From contig CAJTYM010000014.1 in NCBI GenBank assembly GCA_910583835.1, positions 18,742-82,741 on the forward strand: DNA of 64,000 nt, in the 5' to 3' direction. The stretch comes from an uncultured Lachnospiraceae bacterium. GTDB lineage: Bacteria > Bacillota > Clostridia > Lachnospirales > Lachnospiraceae. Under the pieces are notes generated by a model, which did no database searches, was not told the origin of the DNA, and saw only the letters and a list, made by a program, of their open reading frames with translations. Positions 25,632 through 35,242 of the stretch are shown here, one piece after another; the stretch's first letter is position 1; every line of letters begins with the position of its first letter. The translations under genes were made by a program, and so were the position numbers.

Positions 25632-28331
25632 TCATTCTAATTCTTCTCTCCAACTTTTTATTATCTGCTCGCAGCAATCTACATCTATTTCCTCTACTGC
25701 ATCTTTTAATTGCTTGAACAGATCATGCTGTACACCCGCGTAATAATACTGATTCATTTCCTCAATTACCGCTTCCATCTGATCCATATCCAGTTCTTCC
25801 ACAGCCGCTATCATATTATTAAAACAATTTTCCAACTCGTTCTGTGAAATTTCCTTTTTGTCAGCCTCATCCTCTTCTTCCTCGGCACAGAAAGGTCCCA
25901 GCACGGGGAGGTATCCAAGGTACTCCGCCAGCATCTCCTCCGTACCTTCGCGGATTGCCGCAGAATCTCTGGCATTCCCTGCTTTCTCCATGGCAGCCGC
26001 TTTTTCCGACAGCGATATGGCGCCAATCTGCTTAGAAGCGCTTTTAAGCGCATGGACTTCTATCGTATATCCGGTCCAATCCTTCTGCTCCACCATATTC
26101 CTGATTGTCTGCACCTTCTTTTCAATGTTGCGGTAATATACCCTTAACGTCTTCCAGAACAAATCCTCATTGCCAAAGAATTTCATGGCTGTATCCACAT
26201 CCAAATCCCCAACCACAATCGGCTCCTGGTTTCTGGGTTCCTTGTCCGCATCTGCAGCATTGTGCATCAGCTTCACTTTCTGTATCTTTTCTACTGGAAG
26301 CCACTGTCTCACTTTATCTATCAAAATGCGGATTTCAATAGGCTTGCCAATAAAATCGTTCATGCCCTCCCGGCAGAACATCTCTCTCGTCCCCTCCACG
26401 GCATTGGCAGTCAGGGCGATAATCGGCACATCGTTGTACTCAGAATGGAAACGCCGGATAATATGTGTTGTCTCCACGCCGTCCAGTTCCGGCATCATGT
26501 GGTCCATAAATACAATATCATAATGGAAATTGGCAATCTTACCTATTGCCGCCTGTCCGCTGGTAACAGTGTCTACCTGCATTTTCAATGGTTCCAAAAG
26601 CCCTTCCGCCACCGTCAGGTTAACCGCATTGTCATCGACAATCAGCACATGGGCATCCGGGGCAATAAAATCAAATTCATTCTTATCCTCTTCCCCATCA
26701 AAATAAAGCTGCTCCCCATTGAGAATCAGCGCAATATTCAGGGCAAACAACGGTTTTTTGACGATTAGGAGATTGGGTATATGGTACTCCACATGGTCGT
26801 AAAAACCAATCAGCAGCACTGCTGTAATCTGCGGATGATTTCTGACATATCCTTCCACCAATTCTGTGAACATGGGATATTCAATAAAAAGGACTGTTCT
26901 CTTGTCATCCGGCAGCAGGTCAAACTCCTTAGCAGAGACGACTCTGATACATTCCACGCCAAGACGTTCTGCATCGGAACAGAACTGCTCCCAGACATAC
27001 GGATTAGACATCAGCCCCGCCATTAAAACATCATCCGATTCCTCAATGGCGATACTTGCAGATTCATTTACAACCTTCTGCGGCAGGACAAAAGAAAACT
27101 TGCTCCCTTTTCCATACTCGCTCTCTACCCCGATATCCCCATCCATCAAGGTCAAAAGCCGCTTGGCTATTGCCAGCCCCAGCCCCGTTCCCTCTATATT
27201 GCGGTTTCTCTTGCTGTCCACCTGCTGAAAAGACTGAAACAGTTTGCCAAGGTCTTCTTTCTTGATGCCAATCCCAGTATCCTTTACACAAACATAAAGT
27301 TCTATTTGCTCCGATGATATTCTTTTGTAATCTACTTTCAAGACAATCTTGCCCTTTGAAGTAAACTTAGCGGCATTATTCGTGAGATTCAATAGGATTT
27401 GTTTGAGTCTGAGATTGTCGCCCCACAATTTACTAGGCAAGTCCGGCGCAATATCCACAATGAGTTCCACATCTTTTTCTTTCAGCCTTGCCATAACGAT
27501 ATTGGCAACGTCATACACCATGGACATCAGCTCATATTCGACCTCATTGATGTCCATTTTCCCAGACTCTATTTTTGAAAAATCCAAAATATCATTGATA
27601 ATCGTGAGCAGTGATTTGCCGGCATCCTTAATCTGATTGATATAATTCCTTGCCGCAGGAGGGAGCTGTTCACGGAGCGCCATTTCCGCCATGCCAATCA
27701 CAGCGTTCATGGGCGTCCTGATTTCATGGCTCATATTGGCAAGGAAGTCGGATTTCATGTGTGAGGAACGCTCAAGCTCTATATTAGCCTGATACACAAG
27801 ATACTTATGGTATGCCATCTCCGACAGGACGTCTGCAATCAAATGTAAAAATTTTGCCGCGTTGTCAATAGACTTCTGCTCTATGACAGTTACCTTGCCT
27901 GCCGCCTCCACATACTCGTCTTCATCCACGCCAATTTCTGCCGCAATCTTCCTCACCTGCGCAAAATCGGGAGATTCGGTAAGCACCTGCCCGCCGATGA
28001 AACAGCCTACCATTTTATTTTCCGCCATAATTGGCGCAGCAAAATCCATAAGTCCTGCGTGGCAGAAATAGATGACAGATTCTCCCTGCTCAAGCGCCAG
28101 TCCAGCTCCCCGCCTGTCACATTGCTGACAACGCTCACATCCAAGCTGGGACCCTCTCGTATACTTCATACAAAAATCTGAAAAATTGCTGCCTACTGTC
28201 ACCGGCGTTCCATCCAACTCCGTGGTAAGCGCTGCCATCCCGCTCATATTAGAAAAACCGTCTTGTATCTTCTGTAAAATCTTCTTGTCAATTAAGTCTG
28301 TCAGCTTCAGTTCTTCATAATCATTCTCCAT
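25632..28331 (-). CDS. PocR-domain hybrid sensor histidine kinase
   Basis: An 899-residue cytoplasmic hybrid kinase without TM. An N-terminal PocR sensor domain (about 10-175) holds a cysteine cluster (C65, C68, C71, C90) that may bind metal or a small ligand. HisKA follows with His202 in MSHEIRTPM, then HATPase (about 250-430, with GIGIKKEDLG and GTGLGLAIAK). A degenerate receiver (about 465-590) precedes a canonical receiver (about 615-735, DHMMPELDG) and an Hpt domain near 765-830 with the phospho-acceptor His in VHALKS. A helical tail of about 65 residues is of unknown use. It is co-transcribed after a response regulator, 37 bp upstream. The signal is unknown; PocR domains often sense hydrocarbon derivatives. 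Confidence 0.9.
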   Translation of the reverse strand: MENDYEELKLTDLIDKKILQKIQDGFSNMSGMAALTTELDGTPVTVGSNFSDFCMKYTRGSQLGCERCQQCDRRGAGLALEQGESVIYFCHAGLMDFAAPIMAENKMVGCFIGGQVLTESPDFAQVRKIAAEIGVDEDEYVEAAGKVTVIEQKSIDNAAKFLHLIADVLSEMAYHKYLVYQANIELERSSHMKSDFLANMSHEIRTPMNAVIGMAEMALREQLPPAARNYINQIKDAGKSLLTIINDILDFSKIESGKMDINEVEYELMSMVYDVANIVMARLKEKDVELIVDIAPDLPSKLWGDNLRLKQILLNLTNNAAKFTSKGKIVLKVDYKRISSEQIELYVCVKDTGIGIKKEDLGKLFQSFQQVDSKRNRNIEGTGLGLAIAKRLLTLMDGDIGVESEYGKGSKFSFVLPQKVVNESASIAIEESDDVLMAGLMSNPYVWEQFCSDAERLGVECIRVVSAKEFDLLPDDKRTVLFIEYPMFTELVEGYVRNHPQITAVLLIGFYDHVEYHIPNLLIVKKPLFALNIALILNGEQLYFDGEEDKNEFDFIAPDAHVLIVDDNAVNLTVAEGLLEPLKMQVDTVTSGQAAIGKIANFHYDIVFMDHMMPELDGVETTHIIRRFHSEYNDVPIIALTANAVEGTREMFCREGMNDFIGKPIEIRILIDKVRQWLPVEKIQKVKLMHNAADADKEPRNQEPIVVGDLDVDTAMKFFGNEDLFWKTLRVYYRNIEKKVQTIRNMVEQKDWTGYTIEVHALKSASKQIGAISLSEKAAAMEKAGNARDSAAIREGTEEMLAEYLGYLPVLGPFCAEEEEDEADKKEISQNELENCFNNMIAAVEELDMDQMEAVIEEMNQYYYAGVQHDLFKQLKDAVEEIDVDCCEQIIKSWREELE

Positions 28332-28368
28332 CCACCTGACCTCCTTTTCCTGCACAGTTCCCAACTCC

Positions 28369-29214
28369 TTACCCAATGTGCTTTGCAATCTCCTCCAACA
28401 GCTTATCACGGTCCACCGGCTTTAACAGATATCCCTGAGGCTTCAGGACAAGGGCTTCTTTAATCTTTTTACTCTCTGTAACCCCAGTCAGGAAAACAAC
28501 CGGTATGTTTTTTGTGGATTCTTTTGCGCGCAGTTTCTCTAAAACTACCGTGCCGCTCTCTTCCGGCATCAGGTAATCCAGCAAAATTAAGTCTGTAGAC
28601 CTCCTCTCCAGGAATTTGAGGGCAACCTTGCCGCTGACGGCGGTCGCCACATCATATTTTTCATGCAGATGTTCTTTGATGAGCTTTAACATCATGGGGT
28701 TGTCATCGACCACCAGCACATGCTTCTTGTGCGGTATCGACGACATTATATCCTCCAAACTGCGCAACTCTGCTACCGCCTCCGGCATTCCCAAATTTCC
28801 ATCCTGTCCTGCCAGCATAACATCTGCATTGTCATCGCCCAGTCCTTTCGTCTTCATAAAATCCAGAATCTTCTCCTTGATGGCAGTTGCAGAAATCGGC
28901 CTATATAAGACAAGATCCGCAACATTAACTGCAATCCGCTGAAATTCATCACAATCATCCTTGGAACCAAGGATAATGCAGGGGATATCTGAACGTATCA
29001 GCCTGGAATTGATACTTAACATCTGCACAATACTGTCCCTTGCTTCATTGTAAAGACAATATACCAAAGCATGTGGTGCAAAATAGTCTATATGCCCCAC
29101 GATATCTTCGTAACGCGTTGATGAACTGAGAACCACAAAATCATCCGTAATCTGCTCAAAAAAAGCTGTGATGGCTGAATCGTTTTTTCCAGTCACCAGA
29201 ATCTTATATCGCAT
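28369..29214 (-). CDS. Tandem receiver response regulator without output domain
   Basis: A 281-residue protein. The N-terminal half (about 1-125) looks like a degenerate receiver without a clear phosphorylation site. The C-terminal half (about 160-281) is a canonical receiver, with LVVDDN, the phosphorylatable Asp in LILLDYLMP, and the Thr/Lys switch residues. No DNA-binding or enzymatic output is present, so it probably passes phosphate to or from the hybrid kinase encoded next. The ATG at 29214 has AAGGAGGAG upstream; an extension to 29247 lacks such a site. Confidence 0.85.
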   Translation of the reverse strand: MRYKILVTGKNDSAITAFFEQITDDFVVLSSSTRYEDIVGHIDYFAPHALVYCLYNEARDSIVQMLSINSRLIRSDIPCIILGSKDDCDEFQRIAVNVADLVLYRPISATAIKEKILDFMKTKGLGDDNADVMLAGQDGNLGMPEAVAELRSLEDIMSSIPHKKHVLVVDDNPMMLKLIKEHLHEKYDVATAVSGKVALKFLERRSTDLILLDYLMPEESGTVVLEKLRAKESTKNIPVVFLTGVTESKKIKEALVLKPQGYLLKPVDRDKLLEEIAKHIG

Positions 29215-29339
29215 AACGCTCCTCCTTAATTCCCATTTGTTCTGCAAAATATTATATCATTGATTTTTGCCGAAAGCAATGATATAATGCTGAGTGGTGA
29301 GTGTCGCAAAACACATATTGAAAAGGAGGTCCTACTATT

Positions 29340-29801
29340 TTGAAACCGTGGCTTATTGTATTAATTGTAATTGCCGTCATTCTTGTAGCGGCAATCGTTG
29401 CACTTTACATACTTGGCAAGAAATCGCAGAAGAAAAAGGAGGAGCAGGAAGCACAGATTGCTGCTGCTGCACAGACCGTTTCCATGCTGGTAATTGACAA
29501 GAAACATCTGAAACTAAAAGACGCCGGGCTTCCCGCTGCCATCTTAGAACAGACGCCCAAGCTGTTGCGCCGTTCTAAAATGCCCATCGTCAAGGCAAAG
29601 GTCGGTCCTAAAATCATGACGTTTATCTGTGAAGAATCCATCTTCGACAGCATACCCACTAAGAAAGAAGTAAAAGCCGTGGTCAGCGGCCTTTATATCA
29701 CCAAAGTGCGGGGGCTGCGCGGCGCTATGGAAACACCGCCCAAGAAATCGAAATTCAAACAGAAACTAGAACAGATAAAACAGCAGCGCGGCATAAAATA
29801 A
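29340..29801 (+). CDS. Single-TM protein of unknown function
   Basis: A 153-residue protein with one N-terminal TM (about 4-26), a Lys/Glu-rich linker and a cytoplasmic domain (about 45-130). The domain contains two related segments, KLLRRSKMPIVKAKVGPKIM and the later IPTKKEVKAVVSGLYI. The start is a TTG at 29340, with AAGGAGG about 10 bp upstream. No family function is recognised. Transcribed divergently from the response regulator and ended by a very strong hairpin. Confidence 0.75.
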   Translation: MKPWLIVLIVIAVILVAAIVALYILGKKSQKKKEEQEAQIAAAAQTVSMLVIDKKHLKLKDAGLPAAILEQTPKLLRRSKMPIVKAKVGPKIMTFICEESIFDSIPTKKEVKAVVSGLYITKVRGLRGAMETPPKKSKFKQKLEQIKQQRGIK

Positions 29802-29853
29802 ACTTCAGGGGCAGATATGGCTCGCATGAGCCATATCTGCCCCTGAAGTTTAT
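29798..29853. terminator. Long perfect-stem terminator
   Basis: A 26-bp perfect inverted repeat (29798-29823 and 29828-29853) with a 4-base loop, flanked by A/T runs on both sides, overlaps the end of the single-TM protein gene. It would stop transcription from either direction. Confidence 0.85.
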
Positions 29854-29915
29854 TTTAAGAAATAAGGTTCTGGCATGGTCTTCATATAACTAAATATTTG
29901 GGATTTCCTATAAAA

Positions 29916-30221
29916 TTAACAAAACAACTTGACATAATCAGTTCGAGTATCCGCAATATGATAAATATAAACCCTTGTGCCTATCTGTTTGTAAATAGCA
30001 ACATGTTTTTCGCATACGACCATTCTGTATCCCTGTTGATTCAGCCATTCATCTGGCGTCAAAGAACCTGAATCTGGAAATTCCTCCAAGCGTTCAATTA
30101 CATTCAGTATATGATTACTTACTTTTAGAGCTGTTTCCACTCCAAACTTCACCAGATACCAATCTTCAATACGTTTTAAATCCTCCCAAGCAACAGGAAG
30201 AATTTCCACTTTATATGCCAT
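29916..30221 (-). CDS. ParE/RelE-family toxin
   Basis: A 101-residue RelE/ParE-superfamily toxin with the typical start VEILPVAWEDLKRIEDWY, the central PDSGSL turn and a C-terminal VYIYHIADTRTDY strand. Toxins of this fold either poison DNA gyrase (ParE) or cleave mRNA on the ribosome (RelE). The DLKRIxxWY style favours the ParE-like branch, but the target cannot be read. The start overlaps the antitoxin stop by 11 bp, so translation is coupled. Confidence 0.9.
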   Translation of the reverse strand: MAYKVEILPVAWEDLKRIEDWYLVKFGVETALKVSNHILNVIERLEEFPDSGSLTPDEWLNQQGYRMVVCEKHVAIYKQIGTRVYIYHIADTRTDYVKLFC

Positions 30222-30477
30222 CTGCTCGCTCCTTTAGCCTTTTCCTTGCCTCCGAAATACTGATTGTCTCAGTCCCATCCAGCCGCTCCTGCTCCGCCTG
30301 CAGCACTTTCGCACGAAGCTTTAACATTTGTTCTCTCTTTTCGAAAGCGTCTATGCTCATAAGAACCAGGTCACCCTCGCCATTTTTAGTTATATATATC
30401 GGTTCCTGCGTCTCTTTTGCCATATTGGAAATCGTTGTATAATCATTTCTCAATGATGCAGATGCTTTTATAATCAT
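30211..30477 (-). CDS. Phd/YefM-type antitoxin
   Basis: An 88-residue antitoxin with a Phd/YefM DNA-binding N-terminus (SASLRNDYTTISNMAKETQE, then PIYITKNGEGDLVLMS) and a charged C-terminal helix that would wrap the toxin. It represses its own operon in known systems. The ATG at 30477 with GAGG upstream is preferred over a GTG three codons earlier. It precedes and overlaps the toxin gene. Confidence 0.9.
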   Translation of the reverse strand: MIIKASASLRNDYTTISNMAKETQEPIYITKNGEGDLVLMSIDAFEKREQMLKLRAKVLQAEQERLDGTETISISEARKRLKERADGI

Positions 30478-30635
30478 CCCTGCCACCTCGTATCATTTTT
30501 TTGATATAATTATATCTCTATTATAACTTCATGTAAAGTATTTTTATTTATGGTTTTTTTAGGTTTTTGCTAAAGGGACTATCTATTTCCCGACAACCCC
30601 ATTCTAATATTTTCCTCAATTATAAGATTCATGAT

Positions 30636-32099
30636 TTAGGTCTTTTTCTTTCCATGGATTGTCCCAAACTTTAATCCTTCCAAAATTTTATTGCAGCTTA
30701 CTAGACTAAAATTCTTTTCAAGCGCATACCGGATTACAATATCTCTTTCTATAGAATCAGAAAGGCAGTAACCTGCCGCGGCAATAAACTGCCGTGCCTC
30801 CTCCCATGAATAGCCAAAAGCAAAAGCTAACGCTATGACAGTATCCTTTTCGTGTTTCTTGCTCGGGTCTGCGGCTCGGCTTAAGTTATTACGATTAAAA
30901 TGGGCATTCTCCAATATTCGCACAATTATTGACGAACGGCTAGGATTATTACCGTCTCGAGCCCAATCAGCAAAATTTTTTGATTTATTAGTTAATCTTT
31001 TTTTGATTTCCTCCACATGCTTAGCAATTTGCTCGGAAGACAAACCTTGCCCTTTTCTCTCTTGCTTCTGCAATTCTGTATTGGAATTGTCCGTTTCATC
31101 AAACAGGGAGTTTCGAGAGAGAAACGCCTCCAAATCCTGTATTTTTCGACTTAACGCAGCCAGTTCAATATCTTTATAAATATTATCCAAATAGAGTTGC
31201 ATATCTGTTTCACAATAAATCTGCGTGCAAGGCAATCGCGTCAGCTTTTCGTCTTTAATTTTGACAGGACAAAAAGTTGGGAGATAATCATAAAAAGGCA
31301 CTGGCAATTCCCTAGTTGCGAGAGGTTCCATACCGTCTTTCCCTTTCCAGGACATTAACACCTCTTCCCTCGGGTTGTCTGGATACAAACGATAACCATA
31401 CAGAAAACTCTTGTACACATTCGGCAATTCTGACAGAAGATTCATTATGGGCAAAGAATTGCCGCAGTCTTTGCCATGAGAATTAGAAATGCTTTGTTTC
31501 CACAATTCTCCAACAATTACATAATAATATGGCAGATATATTTTATATTTCTGTACAAACTTGTGTGCAGATTCATATTTTGCTACAAGTTCTGGCTTAA
31601 TGTGCTGGATTTTGATTTGTTCTTTGTAACTAAGCGCCAGAAAATACGAAATCATCTTCAGACTCCGCTCAGTAAAACCGCCATCCTGTAATGTAGAATG
31701 AATCAGTGCATTTCCACAACGTTCCATATATTCGCGCATCCCAAATGGCATTGTTCCAAACTTCTTATAGTATTTCTCTGTTAGCCGAATGACAGACTGT
31801 ACTCTGTCCGACCATATTTGTTTTTGTTCTCTCTTCCAATCCCCTATTTTGCTATCATATTCTTGCGCAAGCGTGTGATTCAATTTTATTGGCAGCTCAG
31901 GTAAATTCTCTCTTTTTCTAAATTTGCCAAGATTGCCTTTTATCTTTTTTGCAAACAAAAGATAGCATAATGTAGAAAATGCATCAAAATCTTTGTTTTC
32001 TAAAAATGGAAGAAGACATCTTTCAAAAGATTCCTCTAATTTCATATCTTCTGCTAACAGATAATCGGCCAGTTCAATAAATTCCGCTTCGTTTTTCAA
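30636..32099 (-). CDS. Large protein with C-terminal divergent HTH-like module, unknown function
   Basis: A 487-residue, soluble, helical protein. Residues about 1-340 match nothing recognised. Residues about 370-485 carry a pattern seen at the C-terminus of Firmicutes regulator-like proteins. A helix-turn-helix-like stretch (ILENAHFNRNNLSRAADPSK) is followed by DTVIALAFAFGYSWEEARQF, AAGYCLSDSIERDIVIRYAL and a final helix. It would bind DNA or another protein and may be a conditional switch. The ATG lies in the gap after a hairpin that separates it from a small glycine-zipper protein gene on the same strand. Confidence 0.7.
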   Translation of the reverse strand: MKNEAEFIELADYLLAEDMKLEESFERCLLPFLENKDFDAFSTLCYLLFAKKIKGNLGKFRKRENLPELPIKLNHTLAQEYDSKIGDWKREQKQIWSDRVQSVIRLTEKYYKKFGTMPFGMREYMERCGNALIHSTLQDGGFTERSLKMISYFLALSYKEQIKIQHIKPELVAKYESAHKFVQKYKIYLPYYYVIVGELWKQSISNSHGKDCGNSLPIMNLLSELPNVYKSFLYGYRLYPDNPREEVLMSWKGKDGMEPLATRELPVPFYDYLPTFCPVKIKDEKLTRLPCTQIYCETDMQLYLDNIYKDIELAALSRKIQDLEAFLSRNSLFDETDNSNTELQKQERKGQGLSSEQIAKHVEEIKKRLTNKSKNFADWARDGNNPSRSSIIVRILENAHFNRNNLSRAADPSKKHEKDTVIALAFAFGYSWEEARQFIAAAGYCLSDSIERDIVIRYALEKNFSLVSCNKILEGLKFGTIHGKKKT

Positions 32100-32126
32100 A
32101 AAACCACTCCTGTCATCACTTAATTT

Positions 32127-32175
32127 AAACAGAGATTTGTTCTAAGCGCAGCACTTAAAACAAATCTCTGTTTTT
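32127..32175. terminator. Bidirectional hairpin between the glycine-zipper and large-protein genes
   Basis: AAACAGAGATTTGT (32127-32140) and ACAAATCTCTGTTT (32160-32173) form a 14-bp perfect stem with T-runs. The better tract is on the plus strand; on the minus strand it follows the glycine-zipper stop within 4 bp. Confidence 0.7.
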
Positions 32176-32178
32176 ACA

Positions 32179-32385
32179 TCATTGCTGGCAACGGTCTAAC
32201 TCGCTGCCTATTTTGTTTCCGCCCAACAAACCTATAACTCCACCAATGATGGCGCAAGGAACCGTTCCGGCAATAGCTCCAAATGGCCCCCCTGCTATGC
32301 CAATATGGGCGCCCAATTTAGCTCCCGCAAACGCCCCTGTAAATGCTCCTGCAAAACTTCCATTTCTCTCCGCTTTTCTTGTCAT
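32179..32385 (-). CDS. Small glycine-zipper protein
   Basis: A 68-residue protein. After a short basic N-terminus (TRKAERNG) come about 45 residues of Gly/Ala-rich hydrophobic sequence with G-x-x-x-G spacing (AGAKLGAHIGIAGGPFGAI, then IIGGVIGLLGGNKIG). The tail is polar and ends in CQQ. Such sequences insert in membranes as helical hairpins and occur in pore-forming bacteriocins, holin-like toxins and envelope proteins. There is no double-glycine leader. The ATG at 32385 has AAAGGAG 7 bp upstream. Whether it is a toxin, immunity or structural protein is unknown. Confidence 0.7.
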   Translation of the reverse strand: MTRKAERNGSFAGAFTGAFAGAKLGAHIGIAGGPFGAIAGTVPCAIIGGVIGLLGGNKIGSELDRCQQ

Positions 32386-32525
32386 ATGATTTCTCCTTTC
32401 GGTTGATACCGATATTATAATCACATGAAAATTAACCGTCAACAAGTTGCAGCATATTTCTGATACCTGTCAAGTACATCTTTCATCACTAATAGATATA
32501 ATTAAAAAGTAACGGTTTTTTTATT

Positions 32526-33311
32526 TTATGACATTTCCTTTTTGGCATCCTGCGTACGCGCCCCTAGCATCTGCGCGCGGTACTCCTTCGGCGACATCCC
32601 TACCTGGCGCGTAAAATCCCGGGAAAAATGCTGCGGATTTTCCCGGTAACCGACCTTAGACGCCACCTGCTTGATTTTCATAGGAGAATGCTCCAGATAT
32701 TCCTTGGCGCACTCCATACGACACCAAAGCAGGTAGGCGGAAAACGACATTCCGGTATATTCACGGAACAGCTTGCCAAAGCTGCTGTAGCTGACTGCCA
32801 TCTTGCGTGCCATCTCGGCAGCGCTAAGTTTTTCTCCGATATGCCGGCGGATATAATCTGCCACATCTTCTATCAAAAATACTCCATTATTTTTCACCGA
32901 ATCCGGTTCTTCCTTCGTCCTGCAGGTTTCCCTGGCGGCAGATATCTTTTCAGACAGCTGCCTCACGCAATGCTCAAGTTCCGAGAATGCAATCGGTTTT
33001 AAAATGTAATCCCAGGCGCCCATCGTAAACGCATTCCTCACATATTCAAAATCATCATAGGCGCTGAGGACTAAAATCCCACAATGCGGGTTATCTTTAT
33101 GGATTTCAGACACTAAAATCAGACCGGAACCACCTGGCATATTGATGTCAGTGATTACAAGTTCCGGCTCTTCCTGATAATAAATGTTCTGGGCCGCCGC
33201 CACTGACCGGGCAGTAAAAATTTCATATTCCCACGGATGTTCCATGCGCAGGAAATCCGCCTTTATGCTCTCACAAATCAGAGGTTCATCGTCAACAATC
33301 AATACTTTCAT
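32526..33311 (-). CDS. YesN-type AraC-family response regulator
   Basis: A 261-residue regulator with an N-terminal receiver (VLIVDDEPLICESI; phospho-Asp in LVITDINMPG) and a C-terminal AraC DNA-binding domain with two helix-turn-helices (MAVSYSSFGKLFREYTGMSF; VASKVGYRENPQHFSRDF). It is divergent from the YesM-like kinase gene, from which it receives phosphate. Pairs of this type usually control carbohydrate uptake and degradation, fitting the solute-binding protein and galactanase genes nearby. Confidence 0.93.
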   Translation of the reverse strand: MKVLIVDDEPLICESIKADFLRMEHPWEYEIFTARSVAAAQNIYYQEEPELVITDINMPGGSGLILVSEIHKDNPHCGILVLSAYDDFEYVRNAFTMGAWDYILKPIAFSELEHCVRQLSEKISAARETCRTKEEPDSVKNNGVFLIEDVADYIRRHIGEKLSAAEMARKMAVSYSSFGKLFREYTGMSFSAYLLWCRMECAKEYLEHSPMKIKQVASKVGYRENPQHFSRDFTRQVGMSPKEYRAQMLGARTQDAKKEMS

Positions 33312-33341
33312 CTTTTCTATCCTTTTAATATTTGCTATACT

Positions 33342-33375
33342 AGTATAACGAACATTAAGTAATTTTCGTTATACT
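33342..33375. promoter_or_regulatory. Perfect inverted repeat in the YesN/YesM divergent promoter region
   Basis: AGTATAACGAA (33342-33352) and TTCGTTATACT (33365-33375) are perfect 11-bp inverted repeats 12 bp apart, in the 145-bp gap between divergent regulator and kinase genes. No T-run follows. A dimeric regulator operator is more likely than a terminator; YesN autoregulation is possible. Confidence 0.6.
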
Positions 33376-33456
33376 TAGGAATGGTTCAAAAACAGCAGAC
33401 GGCAAATGGTCTGCCGGCACGTTGGATTACGCTATAGGCAAGGGAGGGACAAACTT

Positions 33457-35184
33457 ATGAAGACTCATTCTATCTGGGATTCCATCTACACGAAATTCCT
33501 GCTGCAGCTGCTCATCCTCGCTTTCATCCCTATCGTTCTCGTCATCAGCATTTTTTTCTATATGAACCAGCAGAACTACGCCGGCACAAAGTATGAATTG
33601 AATAACCGCGTAACGGATTCCATCATCGCCAATATCAGCAACAACCTGGCGTTTACCACCAGGACAACCCAGTCGCTGTTATCCAGCAGCGAGCTGATTT
33701 CTTTCCTTAACAACAGCTACTCCATGGACAAGGACTACGACAATTATATTTCTTCCATCCAGAATTATATCCAGGCAACCATCAATGCAGACCCGCGTTC
33801 TGATATCTATATCTATATGGACAACCCCACGATTCCCATGAGCATGGACGTGTTCTACCATCTGGCTGATATTTCCGGGGAAGCGCCTGTGGCGGAATTT
33901 TTAGAAAGCAGCCGCATGGAACAGTGGTTCTGCGAAGATGATTTCGCGGACCTTTCCAACCCCTACCTGTTCTCCACCGAGAAATGCTTTGTCTATCTGC
34001 GCAAAGCGTACGATTTCCGCAAGAATTTCCTCGGCCTGATTGTCTTCTCCATCCCAGAGAAATATTTCCTCTCCTTTGAAAATGAGAGCGATGAAACCGT
34101 CATCTCCGCCGGAAATCACCGCATTATCAATCTGAGCGGCAGTACGCTGACAGAAGATTTTCTATCTTCGGCTGAAAGCCTGCAAAAACCCCAGTCCCAG
34201 ACAGACGGTTTTCTTGTGACTTTGAACCAGCCAGAAGATTTCCCAATAACCATCATCACTGTAACAAAAAATTCCAGCTACGGCAAGATTCTCGGCGTCT
34301 TTCTGCTCACCTTAGGGCTGTTCGCGCTGCTTGCCATCCTCCTCTGCCTGCGCAGCCTACAGCAGTTAGAGCGGCAGATGAACCAATGCCTTACCGCCAT
34401 GGACACTTCCATCAGCAACAATTATAGGACAAGGATTCCCGTCAGCGGCAACAATGAGATTTCCCACATCTGCCGGCGCATCAACTTGCTGTTGACCCAG
34501 GCGGCAGATTTGTCCCAGCAGAATATCCTCAAAGAGACTTCCAACAAGGAGAGCCGCTTAATTGCGCTACAGCATCAGATCAATCCCCATTTTATCTACA
34601 ATACAATGGAAGTTTTTTCTGCCAAAATGAAACTGTATGGGCATTATGAAGAATCCGACTGCCTGGTGGCATTTGCAAATATCTTCCGCTACAATATTTC
34701 CACCAACGATGCCCTCGTGGAAATCCGCGTAGAATTACAGCAGCTTAATAATTACCTGCGCATCCAGAAACTCCGCTACCCCAAGCTCTCTTTTGCGAGT
34801 GAAATTCCCGAGGAACTTATGAACGCGCTGCTGCCCAAATTCACGCTCCAGCCCATCATTGAAAATGCCATTTCCCATGGCATCTCGGACAGCAGCCAGG
34901 AACTGTCTGTCACAGTAAATATCACCAAAACCAATGAGCGCCTCCTGTTCCAAATGAAAGACAACGGTGCAGGCATTCCCGCAGACAAACTGCTGGAATT
35001 AAATAAACTGCTGCACACCGCCGGGCAGGCGCCGGATATCGCATCCGATGGGCGCTCCGTAGGGCTTAGGAATGTCAATGCCCGGCTGGAACTGTATTTC
35101 GGCAAAGAGAGCCGCCTGTCCTTGAGCAGCACCCCCGGTCTGGAAACATGTGTGAGTTTTGAAATCCCTTATCGGCTGCAATGA
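33457..35184 (+). CDS. YesM-type sensor histidine kinase
   Basis: A 575-residue membrane kinase. TM1 is at about 14-34, an extracytoplasmic sensor region at about 35-275, TM2 at about 280-302, then HAMP. The His_kinase motif QHQINPHFIYN places the phospho-His near residue 390, and the HATPase domain carries DNGAGIPADKL and GLRNVNARL. It starts at the ATG with AGGGAGGG upstream. It partners the divergently encoded YesN regulator. The ligand is unknown but probably an oligosaccharide or a solute-binding protein complex. Confidence 0.93.
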   Translation: MKTHSIWDSIYTKFLLQLLILAFIPIVLVISIFFYMNQQNYAGTKYELNNRVTDSIIANISNNLAFTTRTTQSLLSSSELISFLNNSYSMDKDYDNYISSIQNYIQATINADPRSDIYIYMDNPTIPMSMDVFYHLADISGEAPVAEFLESSRMEQWFCEDDFADLSNPYLFSTEKCFVYLRKAYDFRKNFLGLIVFSIPEKYFLSFENESDETVISAGNHRIINLSGSTLTEDFLSSAESLQKPQSQTDGFLVTLNQPEDFPITIITVTKNSSYGKILGVFLLTLGLFALLAILLCLRSLQQLERQMNQCLTAMDTSISNNYRTRIPVSGNNEISHICRRINLLLTQAADLSQQNILKETSNKESRLIALQHQINPHFIYNTMEVFSAKMKLYGHYEESDCLVAFANIFRYNISTNDALVEIRVELQQLNNYLRIQKLRYPKLSFASEIPEELMNALLPKFTLQPIIENAISHGISDSSQELSVTVNITKTNERLLFQMKDNGAGIPADKLLELNKLLHTAGQAPDIASDGRSVGLRNVNARLELYFGKESRLSLSSTPGLETCVSFEIPYRLQ

Positions 35185-35242
35185 TTGCAAAACCAATGCA
35201 CGAATGTTTCTTATACCGTAAACACCGCTTGTAAATTATTAT

